Below are positions 27,002 through 37,747 of a DNA stretch of 64,000 nucleotides, one piece after another. The position numbers and the translations under genes were made by a program. The DNA is from Ectothiorhodospira marina. GTDB lineage: Bacteria > Pseudomonadota > Gammaproteobacteria > Ectothiorhodospirales > Ectothiorhodospiraceae. The stretch is from NCBI RefSeq assembly GCF_900109495.1, contig NZ_FOAA01000013.1, positions 55,121-119,120 of the forward strand, read 5' to 3'. A model generated the notes under the pieces. That model had not been told where the DNA came from. It saw nothing but the letters and a program-made list of their open reading frames with translations, and made no database searches. Every line of letters starts with the position of its first letter. Position 1 is the stretch's first letter.

Positions 27002-28444
27002 TCAGGTAGCGCCGTCCTGGAGGGCGCCCACCTGGACAATCTTCATGGCATTGGTTCCCCCCATCACACCGGTCAGATCCCCCTTGGTGATGATGACCAG
27101 GTCCTCGTCCCGCACCACACCGGCCTCCCGCAGAATATCCACCACCTGGCGGTTGTTCTCGGCATGACTGCTGTTATCGCTCAGGAAGAGTACCGGGTAG
27201 ACACCCCGGTAGAGGGCCATCTTGCGGCAGCAGCGCTCGTGACGCGTCATGCCGAAGATGGGGATACCGGAACTGATCCGGGACATCCACTGGGCCGTGG
27301 AACCGGATTCCGTCATGGCGGCGATGGCGCGCACATCCAGATGGTTGGCCGTGTACATGGTGGCCATGGCGATGGCCTCGTCCACCCGGCAGAAGTAACT
27401 GTCCATGCGATGGGTGGAGACGCGGGCACTGCGCTGGCGCTCGGCAGCCTCGCAGATCCGCCCCATGGCCGCCACCGCCTTGTCAGGATACCGCCCGGTG
27501 GCCGTTTCTCCCGAGAGCATGACGGCATCGGTGCCATCGAGCACCGCATTGGCCACGTCGAAGACCTCTGCCCGGGTGGGAATGGGATTGGTGATCATGG
27601 ATTCCATCATTTGCGTCGCGGTGATCACCACCTTGTTGCGGGTGCGGGCATCATGGATCAGGCGTTTCTGCACCCCGGGCAGTTCCGCGTCACCGATCTC
27701 CACGCCCAGGTCACCGCGGGCGATCATGATGGCGTCGGTGGCGTCCAGGATCTCGTCACTGGCCGTGACTGCCTCAGCCCGTTCAATCTTGGCACAGATG
27801 GCGCCGCTTCCTCCGGCATCACGCAGACGTTGCCGGGCCTGAAGGATATCGTCGGCGCAACGAGGGAAGGAAATGGCCAGGTAGTCCACGTCCAGTTCCG
27901 CGGCCAGGCGGATGTCATTCACGTCCTTGTCGGTCAGTGCCGAGGCAGAGAGGCCGCCTCCCTGGCGGTTGATGCCCTTGTTGTTGGAGAGGGTGCCGCC
28001 CACCACTACCTGCGTATGGATGCGCGGGCCATCCACCCGCACCACCTCCAGCACCAGACGGCCATCGTCCAGCAGGAGGATGTCCCCCGCATTCACATCT
28101 CCGGGCAGATCCGTGTAGGTGAGGCCCACACGCTGCTCGTCTCCCTGGCCCGGATCCAGTTCGGCATCGAGCACGAAAGGATCGCCTTCGTTCAGTTCGA
28201 CATGGCCCTTGGCAAAACGCGCGATGCGGATCTTGGGGCCTTGCAGATCCCCCAGCACGGCGATGATGCGGGAGGCCTCGGCGGCGGCCTCCCGCAGCAG
28301 GCTCACCCGCTTGCGGTGATCATCCGCCTCGCCGTGGGAGAAGTTGATGCGTACCACGTCCACGCCGGCCCGCACGAGCGCCCGCATGGCTGCGGGCGAG
28401 TCCGTGGCCGGTCCCAGCGTGGCTACTATCTTGGTTCTTCGCAT
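27002..28444 (-). CDS. pyk: Pyruvate kinase
   Basis: A 480-residue glycolytic enzyme converting PEP and ADP to pyruvate and ATP. Motifs are MRRTKIVATLGPATD, RINFSHGEADDH, LLDDGRLVLEV, the active-site CAKIERAEAVTASDEI with its catalytic Lys, MIARGDLGVEIG and VMLSGETATGRYP. The start is MRRTKIVATLG at 28444; upstream in-frame codons run into a REP sequence and are rejected. It lies between pgk and fba. Confidence 0.95.
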   Translation of the reverse strand: MRRTKIVATLGPATDSPAAMRALVRAGVDVVRINFSHGEADDHRKRVSLLREAAAEASRIIAVLGDLQGPKIRIARFAKGHVELNEGDPFVLDAELDPGQGDEQRVGLTYTDLPGDVNAGDILLLDDGRLVLEVVRVDGPRIHTQVVVGGTLSNNKGINRQGGGLSASALTDKDVNDIRLAAELDVDYLAISFPRCADDILQARQRLRDAGGSGAICAKIERAEAVTASDEILDATDAIMIARGDLGVEIGDAELPGVQKRLIHDARTRNKVVITATQMMESMITNPIPTRAEVFDVANAVLDGTDAVMLSGETATGRYPDKAVAAMGRICEAAERQRSARVSTHRMDSYFCRVDEAIAMATMYTANHLDVRAIAAMTESGSTAQWMSRISSGIPIFGMTRHERCCRKMALYRGVYPVLFLSDNSSHAENNRQVVDILREAGVVRDEDLVIITKGDLTGVMGGTNAMKIVQVGALQDGAT

Positions 28445-28513
28445 GTTGGGCCTGTTCCTGTGTTCTGGCACTTCGTTCGGGGCGGGGGCCCATTGGCCCC
28501 TGCCGGATCGTTC

Positions 28514-28536
28514 ATTCGCGGCCGGGGCCGCTCCCA
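28514..28536. repeat. Single REP unit between pgk and pyk
   Basis: TTCGCGGCCGGGGCCGCTCC followed by CAC matches one arm of the REP pair at 20.5 kb. It sits in the 150-bp pgk-pyk gap, as an isolated copy. Confidence 0.6.
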
Positions 28537-28594
28537 CCAGGGGCTGGAGCACCACAGGGAGCAGCCGCGGTCGCCGAACCGCGCAGTACGGAAC

Positions 28595-29773
28595 TCAGGC
28601 CTTGGCCCGGGCCTCCAGCATGGCCACCGCCGGGAGGGTCTTGCCTTCCAGAAACTCCAGAAAGGCGCCACCACCGGTGGAGATGTAGGAAATGCGCTCG
28701 GACAGGCCGTATTTATCGATGGCCGCCAGGGTGTCACCGCCCCCGGCAATGGAAAAGCCGTCGCTCTCGGCAATGGCCTCGCCCATGGCCCGGGTGCCCG
28801 CGGCGAACTGATCGAACTCGAACACACCCACCGGGCCGTTCCAGACGATGGTGCCGGCCTTCTTCATCAACTCCGCATAGGTGGCGGCGGTCTCGGGGCC
28901 CACGTCGAAGATCATGTCATCCTCGGCCACCTGATCCACAGGGCGGTTGGAGGCCTGGGTGGACTCGGAGAATTCCTTGCCGACGCACACATCGGTGGGC
29001 ACCGGGATCTCGCCGCCCTTGGCGCGGGCCGCCTCCATCAGACGCTTGGCCTCGGGGACCAGGTCGGCCTCGTACAGGGATTTGCCCACCCCGTGACCCT
29101 GGGCGGCGATAAAGGTGTTGGCGATGCCGCCACCGACGATGAGCTGATCCACCTTGGTGGACAGGGATTCGAGCACGGTGAGTTTGGTGGACACCTTGGA
29201 GCCCCCCACGATGGCCACCAGCGGGCGCTTGGGATTGCCCAGGGCCTTGCCCAGGGCCTCCAGTTCGGCGGCCAGCAGCGGGCCGGCACAGGCCACCGGG
29301 GCGAACTTGCCGGCGCCGTGGGTAGAGGCCTGTGCCCGGTGGGCGGTGCCGAAGGCGTCCATCACATAGATGTCGCACAAGGCGGCGTATTGCCTGGACA
29401 GGGCCTCGTCGTCCTTCTTCTCGCCCTTGTTGAAGCGCACGTTCTCCAGCAGTACCACTTCACCGTCCTGGGCCTCCACCCCATCCAGGTAGTCGCGCAC
29501 CAGTCTTACCTTCTGGCCCAGCAGACCGGAGAGGTGTTCAGCCACCGGCGCCAGGGAGTCCTCCTCGGAGAATACGCCCTCTTCCGGCCGCCCCAGGTGG
29601 GACATGAGCATCACCTTGGCGCCCGCCTGCATGGCGTGCTGGATGGTGGGCAGGCTGGCACGGATGCGGGCGTCGGAGGTCACCTTGCCGCCCTTGACGG
29701 GCACATTGAGATCCTCGCGGATCAGCACCCGTTTACCCTTGAGATCCAGATCGGTCATCTTGATGACGTGCAT
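28595..29773 (-). CDS. pgk: Phosphoglycerate kinase
   Basis: A 392-residue enzyme, interconverting 1,3-bisphosphoglycerate and 3-phosphoglycerate. [52 protein letters not shown] and the nucleotide-binding GGGDTLAA are present. The start at 29773 has AAAGGAG 8 nt upstream. It is used in glycolysis and in the reductive pentose phosphate cycle. A 305-bp repeat-filled gap separates it from gap. Confidence 0.95.
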   Translation of the reverse strand: MHVIKMTDLDLKGKRVLIREDLNVPVKGGKVTSDARIRASLPTIQHAMQAGAKVMLMSHLGRPEEGVFSEEDSLAPVAEHLSGLLGQKVRLVRDYLDGVEAQDGEVVLLENVRFNKGEKKDDEALSRQYAALCDIYVMDAFGTAHRAQASTHGAGKFAPVACAGPLLAAELEALGKALGNPKRPLVAIVGGSKVSTKLTVLESLSTKVDQLIVGGGIANTFIAAQGHGVGKSLYEADLVPEAKRLMEAARAKGGEIPVPTDVCVGKEFSESTQASNRPVDQVAEDDMIFDVGPETAATYAELMKKAGTIVWNGPVGVFEFDQFAAGTRAMGEAIAESDGFSIAGGGDTLAAIDKYGLSERISYISTGGGAFLEFLEGKTLPAVAMLEARAKA

Positions 29774-29874
29774 TGATAAGACTCCTTTGATGGTTTTGGC
29801 ATTTTTTGTTTTAAGAACACTTTGGCAAACCCGGTGAGGGCTTGGCAAAGGATTCTTCCGGTACCCTCCGCTGG

Positions 29875-30055
29875 CCCCTCATCCCCAGCCCTTCTCCCCT
29901 CAGGGGAGAAGGGGGGGCAAAGCCCCTCTCCCCAACCCTTTTCCCCTGAGGGGAGAAGGGGGGGGGCAAAGCCCCTCTCCCCAACCCTTTTCCCCTGAGG
30001 GGAGAAGGGGGGGCAAAGCCCCTCTCCCCGACGGGGAGAGGGGTTGGGGTGAGGG
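29875..30055. repeat. Expanded dispersed palindromic repeat, copy 3 (gap-pgk)
   Basis: This is the largest copy: the CTTCTCCCC hairpin module is followed by a ~48-bp unit (CCCCTCTCCCCAACCC, TTTTCCCCTGAGGGGAGAA, GGGGGGGCAAAG) present twice in tandem, then CCCCTCTCCCC-GAC-GGGGAGAGGGG and TTGGGGTGAGGG. It fills most of the 305 bp between gap and pgk; nothing else is seen there apart from the pgk ribosome site. Confidence 0.85.
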
Positions 30056-30078
30056 CGCCGGAACCGCGCCGGAGCCGA

Positions 30079-31092
<1,014 letters not shown>

Positions 31093-31151
31093 TTACGGGT
31101 CATCATTTTTGTAATGGTTGGCCGCCACCGGATCCGGCAGCGGCCGGTGGA

Positions 31152-33146
31152 TCACATGACGTCTTCCACTGCCTGCACCACGTTGTCCACCGTGAAGCCG
31201 AAGTAGTCCATCAGGGCGTCACCCGGGGCGGATTCACCAAAGCCTTCCATGCCCACCACCTTGCCGTCCAGGCCCACATAGCGGAACCAGCCCTGGGTGG
31301 CCGCAGCCTCCACGGCCACGCGGGCACGCACGGACGTGGGCAGCACCGACTCGCGGTAGCTGGCATCCTGGGCGTCGAACAGATCCGTGCAGGGCATGGA
31401 GACCACGCGGACCTTGCGGCCCTTGTCGGCCAGTTTGTCGGCGGCATCAATGGCCAGGCCCACCTCGGAACCGGTGGCGATGAGGATGGCATCGGGGGTG
31501 CCGTCGGTGTCCTTGAGGACGTAACCCCCACGGGCCACGTTGGACAGTTGCTGCGAGTCACGTTGCTGGTGGGGCAAGCCTTGGCGGGACAGACTCAGGA
31601 CGGTGGGGCCATCCTGACGCTCGATGGCGCACTTCCAGGCCACCGCGGTTTCCACCGCATCGCAGGGGCGCCACAGGGACATGTTGGGGATCAGGCGCAG
31701 GCTGGGCACCTGTTCCACCGGCTGGTGGGTGGGGCCATCCTCGCCCAGGCCAATGGAGTCGTGGGTGAGCACATAGATGGCACGCTGCTTCATCAGGGCC
31801 GACATGCGCAGGCCGTTGCGGGCATAGTCGCTGAAGATCAGGAAGGTCCCGCCATAGGGGATGAAGCCACCATGCAGGGCGATGCCGTTCATGATGGCCG
31901 CCATGCCGAACTCACGCACGCCGTAGTAGATGTAGTTGCCATCGGCGTTCTCACGACTCACACCGCGAGCACCACCCCACAGGGTGAGGTTGGAGCCGGC
32001 CAGGTCGGCGGAGCCGCCCATCAGTTCCGGCAGTGCGGGGGCATAACCACCGATGGCCTGCTGGGAGGCCTTGCGGCTGGCCACCTTCTCGGCCTTGTCC
32101 ACGGTGTTCTGGATGAAGGCGGCGGCCTTCTCCTGCCAATCGGCGGGCAGGTCGCCACGCATGCGGCGGGTGAACTCGGCCGCCAGTTCCGGATGGGCCT
32201 TCTGGTACTCATTAAAGCGAGCCTGCCAGGCCTGCTCGGCCTGCTCACCCTTGTCCTTGGCGTTCCAGCCGGCGTAGATGTCTTCGGGGATCACGAAGGG
32301 CTCGTGCTGCCAGCCCAGGGTCTCGCGCACCAGCTTGATCTCGTCATCGCCCAGGGGCGCACCGTGGCATTCTTCCTTGCCCTGCTTGTTGGGGGAGCCC
32401 CAGCCGATGATGGTCTTGCAGCAGATGAGCGTGGGACGATCGGTGACGCCGCGCGCCTCCTCGGTGGCCTTCTTCACGGCCTCGGCGTCGTGTCCATCCA
32501 CGTTGCGCACCACGTGCCAGCCATAGGCCTCGAAGCGGGCGGGCGTATCGTCGGTGAACCAGCCTTCCACCTCGCCGTCGATGGAGATGCCGTTGTCATC
32601 GTAGAAGGCGATGAGCTTACCCAGCCCCAGGGTACCTGCCAAGGAACTGACTTCGTGGGAAATGCCTTCCATCAGGCAGCCGTCGCCCAGGAAGACATAG
32701 GTGTAGTGATCGACAATCTCATGACCGGGACGATTGAACTGACCCGCCATGGCCTTCTCGGCGATCGCCATGCCCACGGCATTGGCCAGACCCTGCCCCA
32801 GGGGACCGGTCGTGGTTTCCACACCCGCCGTGTAGCCGTATTCCGGGTGGCCCGGGGTCTTGGAGTGCAACTGGCGGAACTGTTTCAACTCGTCCATGGG
32901 CAACGCATAACCGGTGAGATGCAACAACGAATACACCAGCATGGAGCCGTGACCATTGGACATGACGAAACGGTCGCGATTCACCCAGTGGGGATTGCCC
33001 GGATTGTGGGTGAGAAAATCATTCCACAACACTTCGGCAATATCGGCCATGCCCATGGGGGCACCCGGGTGACCGGATTTGGCTTTCTGGACCGCGTCCA
33101 TGGAAAGCGCGCGGACGGCGTTGGCTAGCTCTTTGCGAGACGGCAT
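31152..33146 (-). CDS. tkt: Transketolase
   Basis: A 664-residue thiamine diphosphate enzyme. Motifs: [18 protein letters not shown] at the N-terminus, [18 protein letters not shown], the ThDP motif [12 protein letters not shown]...[12 protein letters not shown], and [19 protein letters not shown]. It transfers two-carbon units in the pentose phosphate and Calvin cycles. The start at 33146 has GAGGAG; the first gene of the glycolytic/Calvin cluster, with a long structured leader upstream. Confidence 0.96.
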   Translation of the reverse strand: MPSRKELANAVRALSMDAVQKAKSGHPGAPMGMADIAEVLWNDFLTHNPGNPHWVNRDRFVMSNGHGSMLVYSLLHLTGYALPMDELKQFRQLHSKTPGHPEYGYTAGVETTTGPLGQGLANAVGMAIAEKAMAGQFNRPGHEIVDHYTYVFLGDGCLMEGISHEVSSLAGTLGLGKLIAFYDDNGISIDGEVEGWFTDDTPARFEAYGWHVVRNVDGHDAEAVKKATEEARGVTDRPTLICCKTIIGWGSPNKQGKEECHGAPLGDDEIKLVRETLGWQHEPFVIPEDIYAGWNAKDKGEQAEQAWQARFNEYQKAHPELAAEFTRRMRGDLPADWQEKAAAFIQNTVDKAEKVASRKASQQAIGGYAPALPELMGGSADLAGSNLTLWGGARGVSRENADGNYIYYGVREFGMAAIMNGIALHGGFIPYGGTFLIFSDYARNGLRMSALMKQRAIYVLTHDSIGLGEDGPTHQPVEQVPSLRLIPNMSLWRPCDAVETAVAWKCAIERQDGPTVLSLSRQGLPHQQRDSQQLSNVARGGYVLKDTDGTPDAILIATGSEVGLAIDAADKLADKGRKVRVVSMPCTDLFDAQDASYRESVLPTSVRARVAVEAAATQGWFRYVGLDGKVVGMEGFGESAPGDALMDYFGFTVDNVVQAVEDVM

Positions 33147-33438
33147 GCAGTTCTCCTCAAGTGATTTAAAGCGATGAAAACAAGGGTGGCCGCGACGACA
33201 CCTTGTGGCGGTGTTCTTGTTTTTCTCGGCGACAGTCAACAGTCGCGGCAACCGGAAATCTGACGTTGCGGGACCCGCGCAGCAACGACCTTGGGTGCCT
33301 CAATGATCGAACCTCAGGGCACCTTGACATTGCGCATTCCGTGGCCTGGTCACAACTTTGGAGCGCTGCATTTTCGCTGACAGAACCCTTCTGAGCAAGT
33401 CCGAGAGTTTCACGCGGCCTTTTGCTGCGGTGCCTCAT
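33147..33438 (-). other. Structured leader/promoter region of tkt
   Basis: No gene is seen in these 292 bp. Two short perfect hairpins occur: CGTTGC (33264-33269) with GCAACG (33282-33287), and GGTGCC (33294-33299) with GGCACC (33318-33323). They would form in a tkt leader RNA. I do not recognise a known riboswitch; the tkt promoter must lie here or further up. Confidence 0.4.
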
Positions 33439-33480
33439 AAAACATCAAGGAGACTTCCTGGAAACACTCTTGATGTTTTT
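33439..33480 (+). terminator. Perfect 11-bp stem with U-tract; no upstream gene
   Basis: AAAACATCAAG (33439-33449) pairs exactly with CTTGATGTTTT (33469-33479) across a 19-nt loop and ends in T5 on the plus strand. No plus-strand gene precedes it, so it may end a small RNA or an antisense transcript starting in the tkt leader. The loop contains two GGA triplets. Confidence 0.5.
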
Positions 33481-33609
33481 AATACTCGAAGGGGTTTTCA
33501 TTTCATATGAAACCCACGCGCATCCGGCTGAGGATGGCCTGATTCGTGACAGGGTGATTAGAATACGGTCATCTCTGGCGCCGATCCCACTCAAAGGGCT
33601 GTTATCCCC

Positions 33610-34092
33610 ATGCATCCGATCCGCATCCTTTTCCTGCACGGCTGGCAATCCAGCCCCGGCGGCCTCAAGCCCAGTCATCTGGCACGTCACGGTCACGAGG
33701 TGATCAACCCTCCCCTGGACGATGACGATTTCGAGGCGGCGCTGGAGACCGCTCAGGCCACCCTACATGCCCATCAACCCAACGTGATCGTGGGATCCTC
33801 CCGGGGTGGAGCCGTGGCCATGAACCTGCATTCAGGGGACATCCCCCTGGTTCTGCTATGTCCTGCCTGGCGGCATTGGGGCCACGCCGACCGCGTCAAG
33901 CCGGGCACACTGATCCTGCATTCGCGCGGGGACGAGACCATCCCATTCGCCGATTCCCAGGAACTGGTGGCGCGCAGTGGCCTGCCTGAGGGTTGCCTCA
34001 TTGAAGTGGGACGGGATCATCGCCTGGCCGACCCGGAACCCCTGCAGGCCATGCTGGAGGCCTGCGAGCGTCAGGCGCACACCCAACCATGA
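33610..34092 (+). CDS. Small alpha/beta-hydrolase
   Basis: A 160-residue single-domain hydrolase, smaller than typical. It starts IRILFLHGWQSSPGG (oxyanion-hole HG), has the nucleophile elbow VGSSRGGAVA, a probable acid in HSRGDETIPF and the catalytic His in EVGRDHRLAD, giving a complete Ser-Asp-His set. Resembles YqiA/YcfP-like esterases; substrate unknown. The stop overlaps the next start by 4 bp (ATGA), so it is translationally coupled to the MnmM-like gene. Confidence 0.8.
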   Translation: MHPIRILFLHGWQSSPGGLKPSHLARHGHEVINPPLDDDDFEAALETAQATLHAHQPNVIVGSSRGGAVAMNLHSGDIPLVLLCPAWRHWGHADRVKPGTLILHSRGDETIPFADSQELVARSGLPEGCLIEVGRDHRLADPEPLQAMLEACERQAHTQP

Positions 34093-34673
34093 GGCCCGAG
34101 ACAACCCCGGCCATGGACGCCCTGCCATTGACCCGGCAGGCGCATCACCATCTGAAGAGTTGCCTCACCGAAGGGGATCAGGTGGTGGATGCCACTGCCG
34201 GGAACGGCCATGACACCCTGTTCCTGGCACGCCAGGTGGGCGCCACAGGGCACGTCTGGGCGTTTGATATCCAGGCCCGGGCCCTGGAGGCCACCCGGGC
34301 GCGCCTGGAGGCCCAGGGGCTGGCGCAGCGGGTCACGCTGATCCACGCCGGGCATCAGCATCTGGAGCACTCCCTGCCGGACAATCTGCGCGGGGAGGTC
34401 AAGGCGGTGATGTTCAACCTGGGCTATCTGCCCGGCGGCGACCATGGCATCGTCACACGCCCACAGGACACCCTCGCCGCCCTGGAGGCCTCGCTGGCCT
34501 GGCTGCACCCGGAGGGCGTGATCAGCGTGATGATGTATCGGGGCCACCCTGGCGGCCAGGAAGAGCACGCCGCCATCGAGGCCTGGCTGCGGGAGCGCCG
34601 GGGTGTAGCCTGTGAAAGGATGCGGGAGCGCCCCTTTCCGGCCCCGGTGCTCAAGTGTCTCAAGCGGTCCTGA
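34089..34673 (+). CDS. mnmM: MnmM/YtqB-like SAM-dependent tRNA methyltransferase
   Basis: A 194-residue class I methyltransferase. The SAM-binding motif VVDATAGNGHDTLFLA, the acidic VWAFDIQARAL and the motif IV-like MFNLGYLPGGDHGIVT are the signature of the YtqB/MnmM family. Bacillus subtilis MnmM methylates nm5s2U34 to mnm5s2U34 in tRNA; the equivalent role here is inferred. In frame from the ATG at 34089 (MRPETTPAMDALPLTRQ), or from the second Met. Confidence 0.75.
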   Translation: MRPETTPAMDALPLTRQAHHHLKSCLTEGDQVVDATAGNGHDTLFLARQVGATGHVWAFDIQARALEATRARLEAQGLAQRVTLIHAGHQHLEHSLPDNLRGEVKAVMFNLGYLPGGDHGIVTRPQDTLAALEASLAWLHPEGVISVMMYRGHPGGQEEHAAIEAWLRERRGVACERMRERPFPAPVLKCLKRS

Positions 34674-34793
34674 TCGAGCGATACCGGGGCACACCGGCAT
34701 GGCATCCGGCACCTCAGGCTTCGTATAATCCGCGCCCATGTTGATTGCCGCCCAAGATCACCGCGCTGGCCGGCCCGCTCCGGAGGCCACCCC

Positions 34794-36080
34794 ATGAACC
34801 ACACACTCCGCCCGGGTCTGTTGCGCCATGCCATCGGACCGGGACTGCTCATGGCCGGGGCCGCCATTGGCGTCTCGCACTTGGTGCAATCCACCCGCGC
34901 CGGCGCCGAGTATGGCCTGCTGTTGCTGCCGGTGGTGCTGCTGGCCTGTCTCTTCAAATACCCTTTCCTGGAGTTCGGCCCCCGCTACGCCGCCGCCACC
35001 GGCGAAAACCTGCTGATCGGCTACCGGCGCCTCGGACGCTGGGCCCTGGCATTGTTTGCCCTGGTCACGCTGGGCACGATGTTCATCATCCAGGCAGTGG
35101 TCACCGTGGTGACAGCAGGGCTGTTCGGCGTGGTCTTCGGGATGGAGGCCTCACCAGCCACCCTGTCGGCCTGGATCATGGGGGGCTGTCTGATACTGCT
35201 TGGCATCGGCAACTACCGAGGCGTCGATCTGGGCATGAAGGTGATCATGGGTGCCCTGACCCTCTCCACCCTGGCCACCGTGGCCCTGGCCTTCGGCGAG
35301 GCGCCGGACTGGTCCACCCTCTCCGGCATCGCGCAGGCCCCGCAGGTCTGGAGCGCCGCCGGCGTGGCCTTCCTGCTGGCCCTGCTGGGCTGGATGCCCA
35401 TTCCCCTGGATGTTGCCGTCTGGCATTCCTTGTGGACCCTGGAACGTTCCCGGGAGACCGGCACCCGCCCCTCCCTGGGGCAGTCACTGACGGATTTTCG
35501 CATCGGCTTCACGGCCGCCACCCTGCTGGCCCTGGCCTTCCTGCTGCTGGGGGCCCTGACCCTGCACGGCAGCGGGCAGGGGCTTGCCGACTCGGCGGTG
35601 GGCTTTGCGGCTCAATTGGTGGACCTGTATGCCGGCGCCCTGGGCGAATGGAGCCGACCGCTCATTGCCGTGGCCGCCCTGACCACCATGTTCAGCACCA
35701 CCCTGGCGGTGACCGATGCCTATCCCAGGGTGATCACCGCCCTGATCCAGGCGGCTCGGGCCGATGAGCGGGGTGTGGTGCCGGGCCCGCCGGACAACCA
35801 TCGCTGGCCCTATGTGCTCTCCCTGGTGGTGGTCCTCGGCGGCGCCCTGACCCTGATCCACCTGGCCGGTGAGCGCTTCACCACCTTTGTGGATCTGGCC
35901 ACCACCATTTCCTTCCTGTCGGCCCCGATTCTGGCCTGGCTGACCCTGCGGGTGGTCACCGATGCGCACATGCCAGCGGCAGCGCGGCCCGGCCCCGTGC
36001 TGCTGGGCCTGGCCTGGGTGGGGCTGTTCTTCCTGATCGCCTTCTCCCTGGTCTGGGCCGGCTGGCGTATCCTGGGTTAA
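34794..36080 (+). CDS. Nramp-family transporter relative lacking the DPGN motif
   Basis: A 428-residue protein with ~11 TM helices and the Nramp opening GPGLLMAGAAIG. In canonical Nramp proteins the next residues are DPGN, which bind the metal ion; here they read GVSH. The TM6 motif MPHN is replaced by MPIPLD. So this belongs to a divergent branch, and manganese/iron transport by the usual mechanism is doubtful; the Asp in MPIPLD might bind another cation. GGAGG ribosome site 8 nt before ATG 34794. No metal-regulated operator seen. Confidence 0.75.
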   Translation: MNHTLRPGLLRHAIGPGLLMAGAAIGVSHLVQSTRAGAEYGLLLLPVVLLACLFKYPFLEFGPRYAAATGENLLIGYRRLGRWALALFALVTLGTMFIIQAVVTVVTAGLFGVVFGMEASPATLSAWIMGGCLILLGIGNYRGVDLGMKVIMGALTLSTLATVALAFGEAPDWSTLSGIAQAPQVWSAAGVAFLLALLGWMPIPLDVAVWHSLWTLERSRETGTRPSLGQSLTDFRIGFTAATLLALAFLLLGALTLHGSGQGLADSAVGFAAQLVDLYAGALGEWSRPLIAVAALTTMFSTTLAVTDAYPRVITALIQAARADERGVVPGPPDNHRWPYVLSLVVVLGGALTLIHLAGERFTTFVDLATTISFLSAPILAWLTLRVVTDAHMPAAARPGPVLLGLAWVGLFFLIAFSLVWAGWRILG

Positions 36081-36132
36081 CTGTCATGCATCGCGATGGT
36101 GAGGCACCCCCAATCATGAAAGACACAATCCA

Positions 36133-36239
36133 AGCCCCTCTCCCCTGCGGGGAGAGGGGTTGGGGTGAGGGACAAGGGCTGGCACGGTGCCTGCCTCCCC
36201 CTCATCCCCGGCCCTTCTCCCCCGAGGGGAGAAGGGAGC
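36133..36239. repeat. Dispersed palindromic repeat, copy 4
   Basis: CCCCTCTCCCC-TGC-GGGGAGAGGGG with TTGGGGTGAGGG, a spacer, then CCCCTCATCCCC and CTTCTCCCCC-GA-GGGGAGAAG. It lies in the 250-bp gap between the Nramp relative and the thioesterase gene. The rest of the gap shows no gene. Confidence 0.8.
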
Positions 36240-36330
36240 TTCTATAGCTGAACCTTGTTTCTTTCACGTTAACCGCATCAATCGGGGGCATCCGTCCCCT
36301 TTTCACTCAAGAACATGAAAGGAGTCCGCC

Positions 36331-36705
36331 TTGGACACGTTCAAGCTGGTCAGACCGGAACACCTGAACCACTACGGTTATCTCTTCGGTGGGTTTCTGC
36401 TCAAGTGGGTGGACGAGATCGCCTGGATTGCCGCCAGCCGTGACCACCCGGGTTGCCGGTTCGTGACGGTGGCCATGAACAGCGTGGAATTCCACAAGGG
36501 GGTGCATCAGGGGACGGTGCTGCGCTTCCACTCCCATGAGCACAGCCGGGGGAGAACCTCGGTGCAATACGCAGTAAGCGCCTTTGCCGATGACCTGGAG
36601 AGCGGCCAGGAAGAGCCGATCTTCTCCACCTGCGTCACATTCGTGAATCTGGATGAGTCGGGGGAAAAGATGCCAATGCCGGGGGCGACGGGCTCGGAGT
36701 CATAG
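36331..36705 (+). CDS. Acyl-CoA thioesterase, hotdog fold (YciA-like)
   Basis: A 124-residue single hotdog domain. LNHYGYLFGGFLLKWVDEIAWIAA matches the helix and catalytic loop of acyl-CoA hydrolases, and FVTVAMNSVEFHKGV the following strand. It would hydrolyse acyl-CoAs in the cytoplasm. The start is TTG at 36331 with AAGGAG 6 nt upstream. Relatives are usually 130-150 residues, so the C-terminus is a little short. Confidence 0.8.
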   Translation: MDTFKLVRPEHLNHYGYLFGGFLLKWVDEIAWIAASRDHPGCRFVTVAMNSVEFHKGVHQGTVLRFHSHEHSRGRTSVQYAVSAFADDLESGQEEPIFSTCVTFVNLDESGEKMPMPGATGSES

Positions 36706-36724
36706 CCGCCCCCCGCTTGTGGGA

Positions 36725-36750
36725 GAGGGGCGCGGGGCGACGCGCCCCTC
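36725..36750. terminator. Two-way hairpin between the thioesterase gene and rdgC
   Basis: GAGGGGCGCG (36725-36734) and CGCGCCCCTC (36741-36750) form a perfect 10-bp stem with a 6-nt loop in the short gap between the convergent thioesterase and rdgC genes. There is no T-run, so it may act as a Rho-independent-like barrier or only stabilise 3' ends. Confidence 0.5.
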
Positions 36751-36756
36751 AATCAC

Positions 36757-37683
36757 CTACCAGGGCACCGCCTCGGAAGACACCGGCTGAGGCAACTCAA
36801 AAACCACCTCCAGCCGCTGGATCAGCCCCCGCATCTCGTGACCCAGCAGGGTGAATTCGGCATCCATTCGGGCCACGGCATCCTCTGCCTCGGCCACGCC
36901 GCCCTCCTCGATCAACTCGTCCGCCATGCGCAGGCGCTTGATGGACAAATCATCCGCCAGCACAAAATTCAGGCGCTCAGTCCAGTCCAGAGCCAGTTGA
37001 ACCACCTGCTTGCCTGCCTCCAGATGCTTGGCGATCTCCTCACCGGCGAGATCCTGCCCCCGGCAACGGACCACCGACTGGGTATCCTTGGGGTCGCGCA
37101 GCTCGCAGGCATCGCCCAGTTCAAAGCCTTCATCGCCGTGACCCTGGGAGACCCAGCGAGTCATCAGTGAGGCCGGGGGATTGGCGGGTTGCGGCAGGGC
37201 CGCGGGCAGGCTGCCCAGGGTCTCCCGCAGCAGGCTGACCAGGTCATCCGCCAGACGCTCGCTGGCCGCATCCACCACCAGCCAGCCGGCAACGGTATCC
37301 ACGTAGGCCATCAGGCGGCGTGACCGGGTGAAGGCCTGGGGGAGCAGTTCGGCAGTGATGGCCTCGCGCAACTGCTTGCGTTCGGCACGCCCCACGGTGC
37401 GCGCCTCGCCCGCCTCGATCTCGGTCACCCGCTCTTCCAGCATCTCAGCCACCACCGAAGAGGGCAGCAGGCGCTCCTGACGCCGAGCGCAGATCAGCAA
37501 GCAGCCGGCCGCACCGTGCACCAGTGCCTGGGTGTCGTTCCCCAGGGGTTCGGTCCAGCCCATGGTGGACAGGGTGAGCGGGCCGCAGGGCTTGAAGCGG
37601 TGTTCGGCGAGCTTGTCTTCGAGTTCGGCGGCAGAAAGGCTCAGGGGTTCCTGCAGGCGGAAGAGTCTGGCGTTCTTGAACAT
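36757..37683 (-). CDS. rdgC: Recombination-associated protein RdgC
   Basis: A 308-residue ring-forming DNA-binding protein that coats duplex DNA and limits RecA action. FKNARLFRLQEPLSLSAAELEDKL, GPLTLSTMGWTEPLG, LLPSSVVAEMLEERV and DLAGEEIAKHLEAGKQV are family signatures and the length matches. Monocistronic; starts at MFKNARLFR (37683). Confidence 0.95.
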   Translation of the reverse strand: MFKNARLFRLQEPLSLSAAELEDKLAEHRFKPCGPLTLSTMGWTEPLGNDTQALVHGAAGCLLICARRQERLLPSSVVAEMLEERVTEIEAGEARTVGRAERKQLREAITAELLPQAFTRSRRLMAYVDTVAGWLVVDAASERLADDLVSLLRETLGSLPAALPQPANPPASLMTRWVSQGHGDEGFELGDACELRDPKDTQSVVRCRGQDLAGEEIAKHLEAGKQVVQLALDWTERLNFVLADDLSIKRLRMADELIEEGGVAEAEDAVARMDAEFTLLGHEMRGLIQRLEVVFELPQPVSSEAVPW

Positions 37684-37747
37684 GAAGTGACCGATGATGA
37701 AAGGGGCGAGGGATTATACCCGCCACGCCCCTGCCTTGCGCACCGGG

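Noticed and set aside
33147..33438. Riboswitch in the tkt leader
   Set aside because: The hairpins are short and I could not match any known aptamer core; treated as an unexplained leader.
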